A stretch of DNA of 64,000 nucleotides from Geodermatophilus siccatus (GTDB taxonomy: Bacteria > Actinomycetota > Actinomycetes > Mycobacteriales > Geodermatophilaceae): positions 434,001-498,000 of the forward strand of contig NZ_FNHE01000002.1 in assembly GCF_900103785.1 (NCBI RefSeq), read 5' to 3'. Both the position numbers and the translations under genes were made by a program. Under the pieces are notes generated by a model that made no database searches, was not told where the DNA came from, and saw only the letters and a program-made list of their open reading frames with translations. Below are positions 50,693 through 58,331 of the stretch, piece after piece (position 1 is the stretch's first letter; each line of letters starts with the position of its first letter).

Positions 50693-53107
50693 ATGACCAC
50701 CGTCGAGACCCCCAGGGCCGGCGCGCGGCCCTATCCGGACGAGGCGTTGGACCTCGACCTGCGGTGGTGGGCGACGGCCAACTTCCTGACCGCCGGCCAG
50801 ATCTACCTGCTGGCCAACCCCCTGCTGCGCGAGCCCCTGCGCCCGGAGCACGTCAAGCCGCGGCTGCTCGGCCACTGGGGCACCAGTCCCGGGCTGACCA
50901 TGGTGCACACGCTGCTCAACCGGCTGATCCGCCGCACCGGCCAGGAGACGCTCCTCGTCACCGGCCCCGGGCACGGCGGCCCGGCGGTCCTGGCCGGTGC
51001 CTACCTGGACGGCACCTACAGCGAGGTGCACCCCGAGGTCTCGGCCGACGTGGCCGGGCTGACCCGGCTGGTGCGGCAGTTCTCCACGCCGGGCGGGGTG
51101 AGCAGCCACGCCGGCGTCCACATCCCCGGCAGCATCCACGAGGGCGGCGAGCTGGGGTACGCCCTGCTGCACGCGGCGGGCGCCGCCTTCGACGACCCGG
51201 ACCTCCTGGTCGCCTGCGTGGTCGGGGACGGCGAGGCCGAGACCGGGCCGCTGGCCGCCTCGTGGCGCCTGCCGGCGTTCCTGAACCCGCGCCGGGACGG
51301 CGCCGTCCTGCCGATCCTGCACGTCAACGGCTACAAGATCTCCGGTCCCACGGTGCTGGGCCGCAGCAGCGACGCCGACCTCGGCGCCTACCTGCACAGC
51401 CAGGGCTGGGACCCGGTCGTCGTCGCCGGCGACGAGCCGCGCGCCGTGTTCCGCGAGCTCGACGCCGCGCTGTCCACCGCTCACGCGCGGATCCGCGCCC
51501 TCCGGGCCGAGGCGCGCGCGGGCCGGGGCCGGGTGCCGCTGCGCTGGCCGGCGGTCGTGCTCCGCACGCCCAAGGGCTGGACCGGGCCGCGCACCGTGGA
51601 CGGGGTCCCCGTGGAGGGGACGCACCGGTCCCACCAGGTGCCGCTGAGCCGGGTGCGCGAGGACCCGGCGCACCTGGCCCAGCTGGAGCGGTGGCTGCGC
51701 TCCTACCGGCCCGAGGACTCCTTCGACGCGGAGGGGCGGCTGGTGCCCGAGCTGGCCGCGCTGGTGCCGGACGGCGATCTGCGCCTGTCCGCGACGCCGC
51801 GGGCCGGGGGCCCGCGCTTCCGGGTCCGCCCGCTGCCCCTGCCCGACCTGGCCGACCACGCCCTGCCGGTCCCCGTCCCCGGCGTGCTGCAGCACGAGAC
51901 CACCCGGCCGCTGGGCGGGTACCTGCGCGACCTGCTCGTCCGCACGGGACGCGCCGACGGCGGTGGTGACTTCCGCCTGTTCTCGCCGGACGAGACCAAC
52001 AGCAACCGGCTCGGCGCCGTCTTCGAGGTCACCGACCGGTGCTCGATGCTGCCCCTGCAGCCGGGCGACGAGGCGATCGGACCCGACGGCCGGGTGGTGG
52101 AGGTCTTGAGCGAGCACCTGTGCGAGGGCTGGCTGGAGGGCTACACCCTCACCGGCCGGCACGGCCTCTTCGCCACCTACGAGGCGTTCGCCATGGTCAG
52201 CGCCTCGATGGTCGTGCAGCACGCCAAGTGGCTGCAGACGGCGGCCACCGAACCCGGCCGCAGCCCGGTGCCCTCGCTGAACGTGCTGCTCACCAGCACG
52301 ACCTGGCGCAACGACCACAACGGCTTCTCCCACCAGGGCCCGGGCCTGATCGACACCGTGGCGCCGCTGGCGCCGGACGTGACCCGCATCTGGTTCCCGC
52401 CGGATGCCAACAGCACCCTGGTCGTCGCCGAGGAGTGCCTGCGCAGCCGCGGCCGGGTGAACCTGGTCGTCGTCGACAAGCAGCGGCACCTGCAGTACCT
52501 GGACCTGGACGCCGCCCGCACCCTGGTGTCGGCCGGGGCGGCGGTGTGGGAGTGGGCCGGGACCGAGGACCCCGACCGCGCCCGCACCGACTCACCCGAC
52601 GTCGTCCTGGCCGCCGCAGGTGACGTCCCGACGATGGAGGTCCTCGCCGCGGCGCAGTTGCTGCGCGAGCACGTCCCGCACCTGCGCGTCCGGGTGGTGG
52701 AGGTCGTCGACCTCATGGGCCTGCTGCCACCCGGCGAGCACCCGGCGGCGTTCTCGCCGGAGCGCTTCCGCGACCTGTTCACCGACACCGTCGACGTCGT
52801 CTTCGCCTTCCACGGCCACCCGCGGGCGATCCACCCGCTGGTGCACGGCCGGCCGGACGTCGACCGCTTCCACGTCCGCGGGTTCACCGAGCACGGCACC
52901 ACCACCACGCCGTTCGACATGGTGGTGGTCAACCGGATGAGCCGCTACGACCTGGTCCTGGAGGCGCTGCGCCGGTCCCGTCGGGTCCCGGAGGGCGGCG
53001 ACGCCCTGGCCCGGCTGTGCCGGGAGCAGCTGCGGCGGCACCGGGAGCACGTCGTCGTGGCGCTCGACGACCTGCCCGAGGTCCGCGACTGGACCTGGCA
53101 GCGCTGA
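50693..53107 (+). CDS. Phosphoketolase (xylulose-5-P/fructose-6-P)
   Basis: An 804-residue thiamin-diphosphate enzyme. Landmarks: WWATANFLTAGQIYL, GHWGTSPGLTMVHTLLNRLI, TGPGHGGPAVLAGAYLDG, GGELGYALLHAAGAAFDDPD, the ThDP/Mg motif GDGEAETGPLAASW, HVNGYKISGPTVLG, SPDETNSNRL, YEAFAMVSASMVVQHAKW and NDHNGFSHQGPGLID. It splits xylulose-5-P or fructose-6-P with phosphate to acetyl-P and a shorter sugar phosphate, yielding acetyl units without pyruvate dehydrogenase. Length is normal. ATG 50693 follows TGGAGCCCCACG. The DosR-type box upstream implies use under hypoxia, perhaps feeding acetate or lipid synthesis. Confidence 0.95.
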   Translation: MTTVETPRAGARPYPDEALDLDLRWWATANFLTAGQIYLLANPLLREPLRPEHVKPRLLGHWGTSPGLTMVHTLLNRLIRRTGQETLLVTGPGHGGPAVLAGAYLDGTYSEVHPEVSADVAGLTRLVRQFSTPGGVSSHAGVHIPGSIHEGGELGYALLHAAGAAFDDPDLLVACVVGDGEAETGPLAASWRLPAFLNPRRDGAVLPILHVNGYKISGPTVLGRSSDADLGAYLHSQGWDPVVVAGDEPRAVFRELDAALSTAHARIRALRAEARAGRGRVPLRWPAVVLRTPKGWTGPRTVDGVPVEGTHRSHQVPLSRVREDPAHLAQLERWLRSYRPEDSFDAEGRLVPELAALVPDGDLRLSATPRAGGPRFRVRPLPLPDLADHALPVPVPGVLQHETTRPLGGYLRDLLVRTGRADGGGDFRLFSPDETNSNRLGAVFEVTDRCSMLPLQPGDEAIGPDGRVVEVLSEHLCEGWLEGYTLTGRHGLFATYEAFAMVSASMVVQHAKWLQTAATEPGRSPVPSLNVLLTSTTWRNDHNGFSHQGPGLIDTVAPLAPDVTRIWFPPDANSTLVVAEECLRSRGRVNLVVVDKQRHLQYLDLDAARTLVSAGAAVWEWAGTEDPDRARTDSPDVVLAAAGDVPTMEVLAAAQLLREHVPHLRVRVVEVVDLMGLLPPGEHPAAFSPERFRDLFTDTVDVVFAFHGHPRAIHPLVHGRPDVDRFHVRGFTEHGTTTTPFDMVVVNRMSRYDLVLEALRRSRRVPEGGDALARLCREQLRRHREHVVVALDDLPEVRDWTWQR

Positions 53108-53200
53108 CCCCTGGCGCCGGCGGGACCGAGGTCACCGCCCGCGGTCGAGGCCCCCCGGGCGGTCGGCTCGGGTCCGGTTCGCGCACGCCCGAGAACGGGC

Positions 53201-53275
53201 ACCGTGGGTCGCGTCGAGGCCGGCCGGGGCTTCGCCGTCGTCGCCGGGGAGGTGCGGGGGATCACCGCGCGCTGA
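53201..53275 (+). pseudogene. Methyl-accepting chemotaxis protein fragment
   Basis: Twenty-four codons read TVGRVEAGRGFAVVAGEVRG ITAR and then TGA. EAGRGFAVVA(D/G)EVR is the invariant hairpin tip of chemoreceptor signalling domains. Nothing else of a receptor is left. It lies in the 289-bp gap between the phosphoketolase and the PPOX gene, after GGGACCGAGGTCAC (53122-53135), a DosR-like sequence with one mismatch. Confidence 0.6.
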
Positions 53276-53396
53276 TCGGCGTCCCGGCGCCGCGGCCCGA
53301 CCGGCCCCGGTTGTGCCGGGAGCCACCACGGCGGCATGGTGAGCGCGTGGTCGAGGCGCTCGGGGTCCCCGACCGGACGAGGGAGGCGGGGCGACG

Positions 53397-53864
53397 ATGA
53401 CCGACTCGGGAACCCGGGGGACGGATGCGACCGGGACCGAGATCCCCGTCGACGAGTGCTACCGGCTCCTGCGCACCCAGCAGGTCGGCCGGCTGGGGGT
53501 GAACGCCGAGCACTACCCGCTGATCTTCCCGGTCAACTACGGCATGGACGGCGAGACGATCGTCATCCGGACCTCACCGGGGACGAAACTGAGCGCGGCC
53601 CAGCACGCGAACGTGACCTTCGAGGTCGACGAGATCGACCAGTTCGCGCGCAGCGGGTGGAGCGTGCTCGTCCGTGGTCTCGCCGAGGAGGTCACCGAGG
53701 CGCACGGCCCCGAGCTCGTGCGGCGGACCCACGACGTCGGTGTCCACCCCTGGGCGCCCGGGGAGCACGGCCACTGGCTGCGGCTCATCCCGCACCACGT
53801 CACGGGGCGACGGGTCGTGCCCGGGGAGCTGCCACCGGCGGTCGACCCGCGCGCCTACCTCTGA
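53397..53864 (+). CDS. PPOX-class flavoprotein (nitroimidazole resistance-like), 2
   Basis: A 155-residue split-barrel protein: IPVDECYRLLRTQQVGRLGV, EHYPLIFPVNYGMDGETIVI, RTSPGTKLSAAQHANVTFEV, DEIDQFARSGWSVLVRGLAE and a C-terminal HWLRLIPHHVTGRRVVP. This pattern matches NimA-like and DosR-controlled PPOX proteins that bind FMN or F420. It is better conserved than the paralogue at 47440. ATG 53397 follows GAGGGAGGCGGGGCGACG. It ends convergently with the WS/DGAT gene; between them CCGCGCCCGCTCAGC occurs twice (53886-53900, 53911-53925), duplicating the end of that gene. Confidence 0.88.
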   Translation: MTDSGTRGTDATGTEIPVDECYRLLRTQQVGRLGVNAEHYPLIFPVNYGMDGETIVIRTSPGTKLSAAQHANVTFEVDEIDQFARSGWSVLVRGLAEEVTEAHGPELVRRTHDVGVHPWAPGEHGHWLRLIPHHVTGRRVVPGELPPAVDPRAYL

Positions 53865-53920
53865 CCGATCGGTCGCAGCGCCCGTCCGCGCCCGCTCAGC
53901 TCCCCGCAGGCCGCGCCCGC

Positions 53921-55258
53921 TCAGCCCACCGGAGCCGGCTCGACCAGCGCGGCGAACTGGGCCCTGAGCGCAGCCGTCAGGACCGGGAGGTCCGGCACCC
54001 GGTCGCGATCGGCCATGACGGTCACGGCCAGCGTGCCGGCGTAGGAGAGCGCGTCGAACGAGACCGTGACGTTGCCGGCCTCACCCGCGGCCACTGGCAG
54101 GATCGCCTCCACCGTCCTCCCGGCCAGGGTGAGCCGCCCGTCCGGTCCGGGCACGTTGCTCACGAGCGTGTGGAAGCGGCGCTGGTGGGCGAGGAACCAG
54201 GAGTAGCCGCCGGCGGCCGCGAGCGCCCGGAACACCGGCCCGAACAGGGCGATGAGCGGCGGTGCGGTGGCCGCCGCCCGGGCCGCGCGGACGGTGCCGG
54301 CGAACCGACGCAGCCGCTCGGCCGGATCTCCGACGACCGGCACGGCGACCACGAGCGGCGTGTTGGCGTTGCCGAGGTCGCTCCCCGCGGCCGACCGGCG
54401 TCCGGAGACGACGACGGTCACGGCCAGGGGGTCGACCGTCTCCCCCCGCCCCTCCAGGAGGGCACCAAGGGCACCCGCCACCGCGACCAGCAGCGCGTCG
54501 TTGACCGTGCCACCTGCCCGGTGGGCCGCCCGCCGCAGCGCCTCCAGCCCCACCCGCACGACCGCGGCCCGCCGGTGCGGCCCCGTGGGGGCCAGCAGGG
54601 AGCAGGGTGCCGCCCGGGGTGCGTGCAGCCCCCCGCCGGCGCGCAGGGCGTCCCGAACCGCCGAGAGCCCCGAGCGCCAGCGGGTCAGGCACCGCACGCG
54701 GACCCCCCACGCCTCGGCCACCAGTCGCCGGTACGACGGGCGCGGCCGCGGAGCGCGCGGCTCGGGTGCGCCGGCGCCGTCCACCACGGAGGCCAGCAGC
54801 GCCAGCCCGCCGACGCCGTCGACCAGCACGTGCGAGAGGACGACGACGACACCGGTGCGGCCCTCGGGCAGTCCGCGGACGACGGTCGCGCTCCACCGCG
54901 GCCGGTCCGCGGGCAGCCGGGTGCTGACCAGTTCCGCGGCCAGGTCGAGCAGCGCCTGCTCGTCGCCGGGTGGTGGGCAGCGCAGCACGGAGACGTGAGC
55001 GGCCGTGCTGGGGTGCGGGTCGTCGACCCACACCGGGCGACCGGCGCCCGGTGGCGCACCGACCAGCCGCTGCCGCAACCGCGGCACCCGGCCCAGCCGC
55101 TCGGCCACCACTGCGCCGAGCGCGTCGTCCGGGGTGCAGCCCGGACCGAGCACGAGCCCCGCGGCGAACTGCATGGGCACGGTGCCGCCGGTGTCGATGG
55201 CCCGCATGGCGAGGTCGGCCGAGCTCGCCCGGTCGACCGGGACGCCGGCGCCCTCCAC
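53921..55258 (-). CDS. WS/DGAT wax ester/triacylglycerol synthase
   Basis: A 445-residue acyltransferase. The catalytic motif HHxxxDG reads SHVLVDGVGG here (about 138-147): the second, catalytic His and the Asp-Gly are kept while the first His is Ser. Other family blocks are DRASSADLAMRAIDTGG, VPRLRQRLV, the NDALLVAVAGAL segment, SGRRSAAGSDLGNANTP, and the C-terminal NVPGPDGRLTLAGRTVEAIL. The family esterifies diacylglycerol with acyl-CoA to store TAG; mycobacterial tgs1 is a DosR target and makes TAG in dormancy. GTG 55258 starts 1 nt after the upstream stop, so it is the third gene of the unit from 57109. Confidence 0.9.
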   Translation of the reverse strand: MEGAGVPVDRASSADLAMRAIDTGGTVPMQFAAGLVLGPGCTPDDALGAVVAERLGRVPRLRQRLVGAPPGAGRPVWVDDPHPSTAAHVSVLRCPPPGDEQALLDLAAELVSTRLPADRPRWSATVVRGLPEGRTGVVVVLSHVLVDGVGGLALLASVVDGAGAPEPRAPRPRPSYRRLVAEAWGVRVRCLTRWRSGLSAVRDALRAGGGLHAPRAAPCSLLAPTGPHRRAAVVRVGLEALRRAAHRAGGTVNDALLVAVAGALGALLEGRGETVDPLAVTVVVSGRRSAAGSDLGNANTPLVVAVPVVGDPAERLRRFAGTVRAARAAATAPPLIALFGPVFRALAAAGGYSWFLAHQRRFHTLVSNVPGPDGRLTLAGRTVEAILPVAAGEAGNVTVSFDALSYAGTLAVTVMADRDRVPDLPVLTAALRAQFAALVEPAPVG

Positions 55259-55259
55259 G

Positions 55260-55544
55260 TCAGCCCGCCGCTGCGCCGGCCGCTCCCGGCCCGCGCAGCG
55301 GCTGGTCGAGGGTGAGCTCGCCGACGTGGAGTCGGGCGATGCGCAGGTCCTCGATCTCCCCCCGCTTGAGCGCGAGGCGGCCCACGGTCAGCGCGCCCAC
55401 CGTCAGGGCGCCGGCGGCGAAGGACCCCACGGCCAGCCCGCCGACGGCCAGCGCCCCCGTGGCCAACGCCCCCGTGGCGGCGGACCGGAGGGCCACCGCT
55501 CGCGCGGCCGGCTGCTGGGGCCGCCTCCGGACGCTGCGGGTCAC
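55260..55544 (-). CDS. Small alanine/glycine repeat protein
   Basis: A 94-residue protein. After an Arg-rich head (RSVRRRPQQP) it has degenerate repeats of about five residues: ALATG-ALAVG-GLAVG-SFAAG-ALTVG-ALTVG-RLALKRG, then EIEDLRIARLHVGELTL. The regular A/G pattern suggests a small beta-solenoid or a membrane-associated hairpin. Such domains occur in actinobacteria without assigned role. Start and stop are tightly linked: GTG 55544 overlaps the DUF4389 stop (GTGA) and the WS/DGAT gene starts 1 nt later. Probably an accessory to one of them. Confidence 0.72.
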   Translation of the reverse strand: MTRSVRRRPQQPAARAVALRSAATGALATGALAVGGLAVGSFAAGALTVGALTVGRLALKRGEIEDLRIARLHVGELTLDQPLRGPGAAGAAAG

Positions 55545-57109
55545 CGCTCGCTCCCCGGGGTCGTGCCGACCTGCGGGGTGTCCGCCGGCGCCGGGCGCGG
55601 CGGCGGCGGCGGCGCGACCGGTCCGGGCGGTGGGGCGTACTGCGGGTACACGGGCCCGGCCGGACCCGAGCGGGCCCGGTGCACGCCCAGGGCCACGAGC
55701 AGTGCCCCGACGACGGCCAGCACCCCGCCGAGGACGAGCAGGCCGGCCCACAGCCACGGGAGCGCCGGCACGGTGACCCCGGCGCGCGCGTCGACGTCCA
55801 CGCCGGCCGAGCCGTCGGCCCGCATCACGACGACCGTCCAGTCGCCGTCCGACGGCGTCCACTGCAGGGTCTGGGTGCCCGGCCCCTGCACCGAGGCGAC
55901 CCAGAAGTCCTCGTCCACGGGGAGGGACGCCGGCGCTCCGCCGCGGATCTCGGCGGTGGTGCCGAGTCCGCCGTCCGGACCGAGATCGCCGACCCGCCCG
56001 TGCTCGACCCCGGCCAGGTACCGGTCGACGTCCGCGGATCGCGCCACGCCCACGAAGACCCCGGTCGCGGGCTCGGCCGCGGTGGTCTCGACGCGGACGT
56101 CGCCGACGAACTCGTCGACCACCCACTCCTCCCCCGCGGTGTCCAGGGTGACGTCGTCGGTGGTCAGCGCGTACCCGGCGGTCGAGAGGTCGTCGGCTGC
56201 GGACCACACGTAGCCGTCCTGGCGCTGGGTCGTGTCGGCCCACGCGAGCCCTGCGCCGCCGACGATCGGGCCGGTTGCGGCTAGGAGCAGGACCGCGCCG
56301 GTCACGACGGCGAGCACCGGACCCGCACTCCACCCGCTCCACGGTTGCCGACCCGGGTGCCCACGGACCGCCATCGGCGGGGTGCCGGCCGAGGGCTGCG
56401 GCACCGGACCGTGCGGGCCCACCGGACGTGAGCCGGGGTCGGCGCCGCCCAGGTCCATCCGGAACGGCGGGTACCGGTCGGTCATCAGGGCGACGTAGGC
56501 CGCGACCCGCAGCACCCACCGGTCCATGCCGAGCACGAAGTCGTACAGCGGGGTCGGGTACCGGCCGGTGAAGAGCAGCACGACCGCGGCCACCAGCACC
56601 AGCAGCCCGACCAGCCCGCCGGCTCCCCAGCTGTCGTCCCACCGCACGTCGTCCGCGGGCGACGTGCTGATCCAGAGGCCGCCGCCGGCGAAGAGCGCCA
56701 CCACCAGCCAGTGCGGGAGCGCCAGCAACCACGACTTGACCAGCACCAGCCCCCGGGACAGCCGCTCCGGGTACGGGACGTCGAGCCGGGCCGGGTAGTC
56801 CGGCACGTCGGCCAGGGTGAACGGCGGGTACCGGTCGGTCCCCAGGGCGGCGTACCCGTAGTAGTGGACCCGCCAGCTCCAGCGGAGCACCCCGACGTCG
56901 AAGTCGAAGAGCGCCCGCGGATAGCGCCCGGTGAACAGGATCGCGAACCAGGCGACGACCGTGAGCACGGGAAAGGCGATCCAGAGGAACGCCAGCACGA
57001 CGAAGTGCGGGATCAGCAGGAACCACTTGACCAGCCACAGCCAGCGCGAGAGCGGCACGTCCAGCGACGCGTCGACCCGCACCGGGTAGGGCGGATGGGT
57101 CTCGGTCAC
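55541..57109 (-). CDS. DUF4389 membrane protein
   Basis: A 522-residue membrane protein. Two DUF4389 repeats, each with YPVRVD.. / YPARLDV head, a long hydrophobic pair of helices and the signature LFTGRYPRALFDFDVGVLRW and LFTGRYPTPLYDFVLGMDRW, fill residues 1-200. The rest is an extracytoplasmic-looking beta-rich part (about 270-460) between further helices (VLAVVTGAVLLLAATGPIVG and LLVLGGVLAVVGALLVALGV) and a Pro-rich tail. Function unknown; the module is common in actinobacteria. GTG 57109 follows GGAGG by 8 nt; an ATG at 57211 lies too near the DosR-type box for a leader. It starts the unit leading to WS/DGAT. Confidence 0.82.
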   Translation of the reverse strand: MTETHPPYPVRVDASLDVPLSRWLWLVKWFLLIPHFVVLAFLWIAFPVLTVVAWFAILFTGRYPRALFDFDVGVLRWSWRVHYYGYAALGTDRYPPFTLADVPDYPARLDVPYPERLSRGLVLVKSWLLALPHWLVVALFAGGGLWISTSPADDVRWDDSWGAGGLVGLLVLVAAVVLLFTGRYPTPLYDFVLGMDRWVLRVAAYVALMTDRYPPFRMDLGGADPGSRPVGPHGPVPQPSAGTPPMAVRGHPGRQPWSGWSAGPVLAVVTGAVLLLAATGPIVGGAGLAWADTTQRQDGYVWSAADDLSTAGYALTTDDVTLDTAGEEWVVDEFVGDVRVETTAAEPATGVFVGVARSADVDRYLAGVEHGRVGDLGPDGGLGTTAEIRGGAPASLPVDEDFWVASVQGPGTQTLQWTPSDGDWTVVVMRADGSAGVDVDARAGVTVPALPWLWAGLLVLGGVLAVVGALLVALGVHRARSGPAGPVYPQYAPPPGPVAPPPPPRPAPADTPQVGTTPGSER

Positions 57110-57227
57110 GGCATCGACCTCCGCTTCGCCCACTCGGGCCGCGCGGTAGCACCGGCCGGCGGTGGGGTTGTACCGAGCCTCCGGCGGTCCCCCGGGGTCC
57201 GACACCGCCATCGGTCCACGGGACGGC

Positions 57228-57241
57228 GGGACGGAGGTCCC
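57228..57241 (-). promoter_or_regulatory. DosR-type box upstream of the DUF4389-WS/DGAT unit
   Basis: Perfect 5-4-5 palindrome; minus strand GGGACCTCCGTCCC. Identical in sequence to the box at 46539 read on the opposite strand (GGGACGGAGGTCCC). Confidence 0.75.
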
Positions 57242-57305
57242 TGGCCGATCCGGGCGTGCGGCACAGGGGACTGCGGCCGGACGGAACGGGGCCGCCGCCG
57301 CCGAC

Positions 57306-57319
57306 GGGACCTGCGCCCC
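57306..57319 (+). promoter_or_regulatory. DosR-type box upstream of the Rv1733c-like gene
   Basis: GGGACCTGCGCCCC, 79 bp before the ATG. A weaker sequence, GGGACTGCGGCCGG, lies at 57267-57280. Together with the box at 57228 they fill the divergent promoter. Confidence 0.7.
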
Positions 57320-57398
57320 TCGATCGCGGCCCGCCGTGGCCGGATGCTCGGTACCTGCCGGGTGTCCCCTGCGGCGAGCTCAGGGGGAGGAGCGCGTG

Positions 57399-57998
57399 AT
57401 GGGTGCCGAGGTCCCGTTCCCCGCCTGGCGAACGCTGCGGGCGTTCACGTTGGGCCGCGGTCCGCTCAAGCGCGGCTCCGACCGCGTGCAGTTCGCCGCA
57501 CGGCTGGTCCTGGTCCTGGTCGTCCTCGTGTCGATCCCGGTGGCGCTCGCCGTCGGCACTGTCGTCCACGAGCGGCTGCAGGCGGTCGCGCGAGAGCAAG
57601 CAGCCGGGCTGACCCGTGTGACCGCGGTGGCGCTCGAGGACGCGCCGTCCGCGGCAGAGATCCGGCCCGGTCGTGGGCGACCCGGCACGACGGTGCAGTG
57701 GGTGGCCCCGGACGGGGTGCCCGTGCAGGTGCAGGTCTGGGCCCCGGCCGGCACGCGCGCCGGGGACCGGGTCCGCGCGTGGACGACCGCCGACGGCCGA
57801 CCAGCGGCCGACCCCATGACTGCACTGCAGGTGGTGCGCAGCACGATCGTCTTCGTCACCATCGGCTGGGCGGCCTCAGTGCTCGTGACGGGGACGGCGT
57901 ACGCGGTGCTGTGCTGGGTCCTGGACCGGCACCGGGATTGGCGCTGGACGCGGGAGTGGGCCGAGATCGAGCCGACCTGGAGCCGCCGCGTGCCCTGA
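57399..57998 (+). CDS. Rv1733c-like membrane protein
   Basis: A 199-residue protein with the plan of mycobacterial Rv1733c: a head ending GRGPLKRGSDRVQFAARLVL, first membrane helix (LVLVLVVLVSIPVALAVGTV, about 38-57), an extracytoplasmic domain of about 95 residues (VQWVAPDGVPVQVQVWAPAG, GDRVRAWTTADGRP) and a second helix near 145-170, then a basic cytoplasmic tail (DRHRDWRWTREW). Rv1733c is one of the most strongly DosR-induced, T-cell-recognised proteins; its function is unknown. ATG 57399 follows GGGGGAGGAGCGCGTG. Confidence 0.78.
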   Translation: MGAEVPFPAWRTLRAFTLGRGPLKRGSDRVQFAARLVLVLVVLVSIPVALAVGTVVHERLQAVAREQAAGLTRVTAVALEDAPSAAEIRPGRGRPGTTVQWVAPDGVPVQVQVWAPAGTRAGDRVRAWTTADGRPAADPMTALQVVRSTIVFVTIGWAASVLVTGTAYAVLCWVLDRHRDWRWTREWAEIEPTWSRRVP

Positions 57999-58084
57999 GG
58001 GCTCCGTGCCTGACCAGGCCAGGTGCCCGGGCCACCCGGGCCACCGGAGCCGACCGCCCCCCTGGCGCCGGAAGAGCCGGCGCA

Positions 58085-58168
58085 GCCATCCGGTTCGGCC
58101 TGGCCACCGACCCGGTGCGCCAGCCGCTGGAGGTACCGACCACGTGTGCCGGGCTCCGGCGGAGCTGA
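58085..58168 (+). pseudogene. Acg-type nitroreductase fragment
   Basis: The 27 codons before TGA 58168 read AIRFGLATDPVRQPLEVPTT and a few more residues. A(T/A)..GLAT.P.(T/R)QPLE(V/I) is the conserved late segment of Acg-like nitroreductases, DosR-regulated proteins in mycobacteria. No start and no other conserved block were found. Tentative. Confidence 0.4.
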
Positions 58169-58331
58169 GCGGGTGGTCAGCCACTCCTCGGCAGGTGATC
58201 ACGGGCTCGTTGCGCCGGCCGGCGCCGTGTCTGCGCGTGCCCCCGCGCAACAGCCCCATGATCAACTCGTCGGGAAGAGGTCGAGCTGGCGCCGCTGGCA
58301 AGGACGATGCCGATGGACCGCTTCGACGAGG
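58169..58331. other. Short gap without a recognised gene
   Basis: Between the nitroreductase fragment and the ATPase stop. A plus-strand stretch, MPMDRFDEVSSGRRSTIPTD (start near 58310), reads protein-like but continues into the ATPase gene on the other strand and has no partner. Confidence 0.3.

Noticed and set aside
53886..53925. 15-bp direct repeat CCGCGCCCGCTCAGC
   Set aside because: Only two copies, 25 bp apart at a gene end; likely a local duplication, not an attachment site, since no integrase or tRNA is near.
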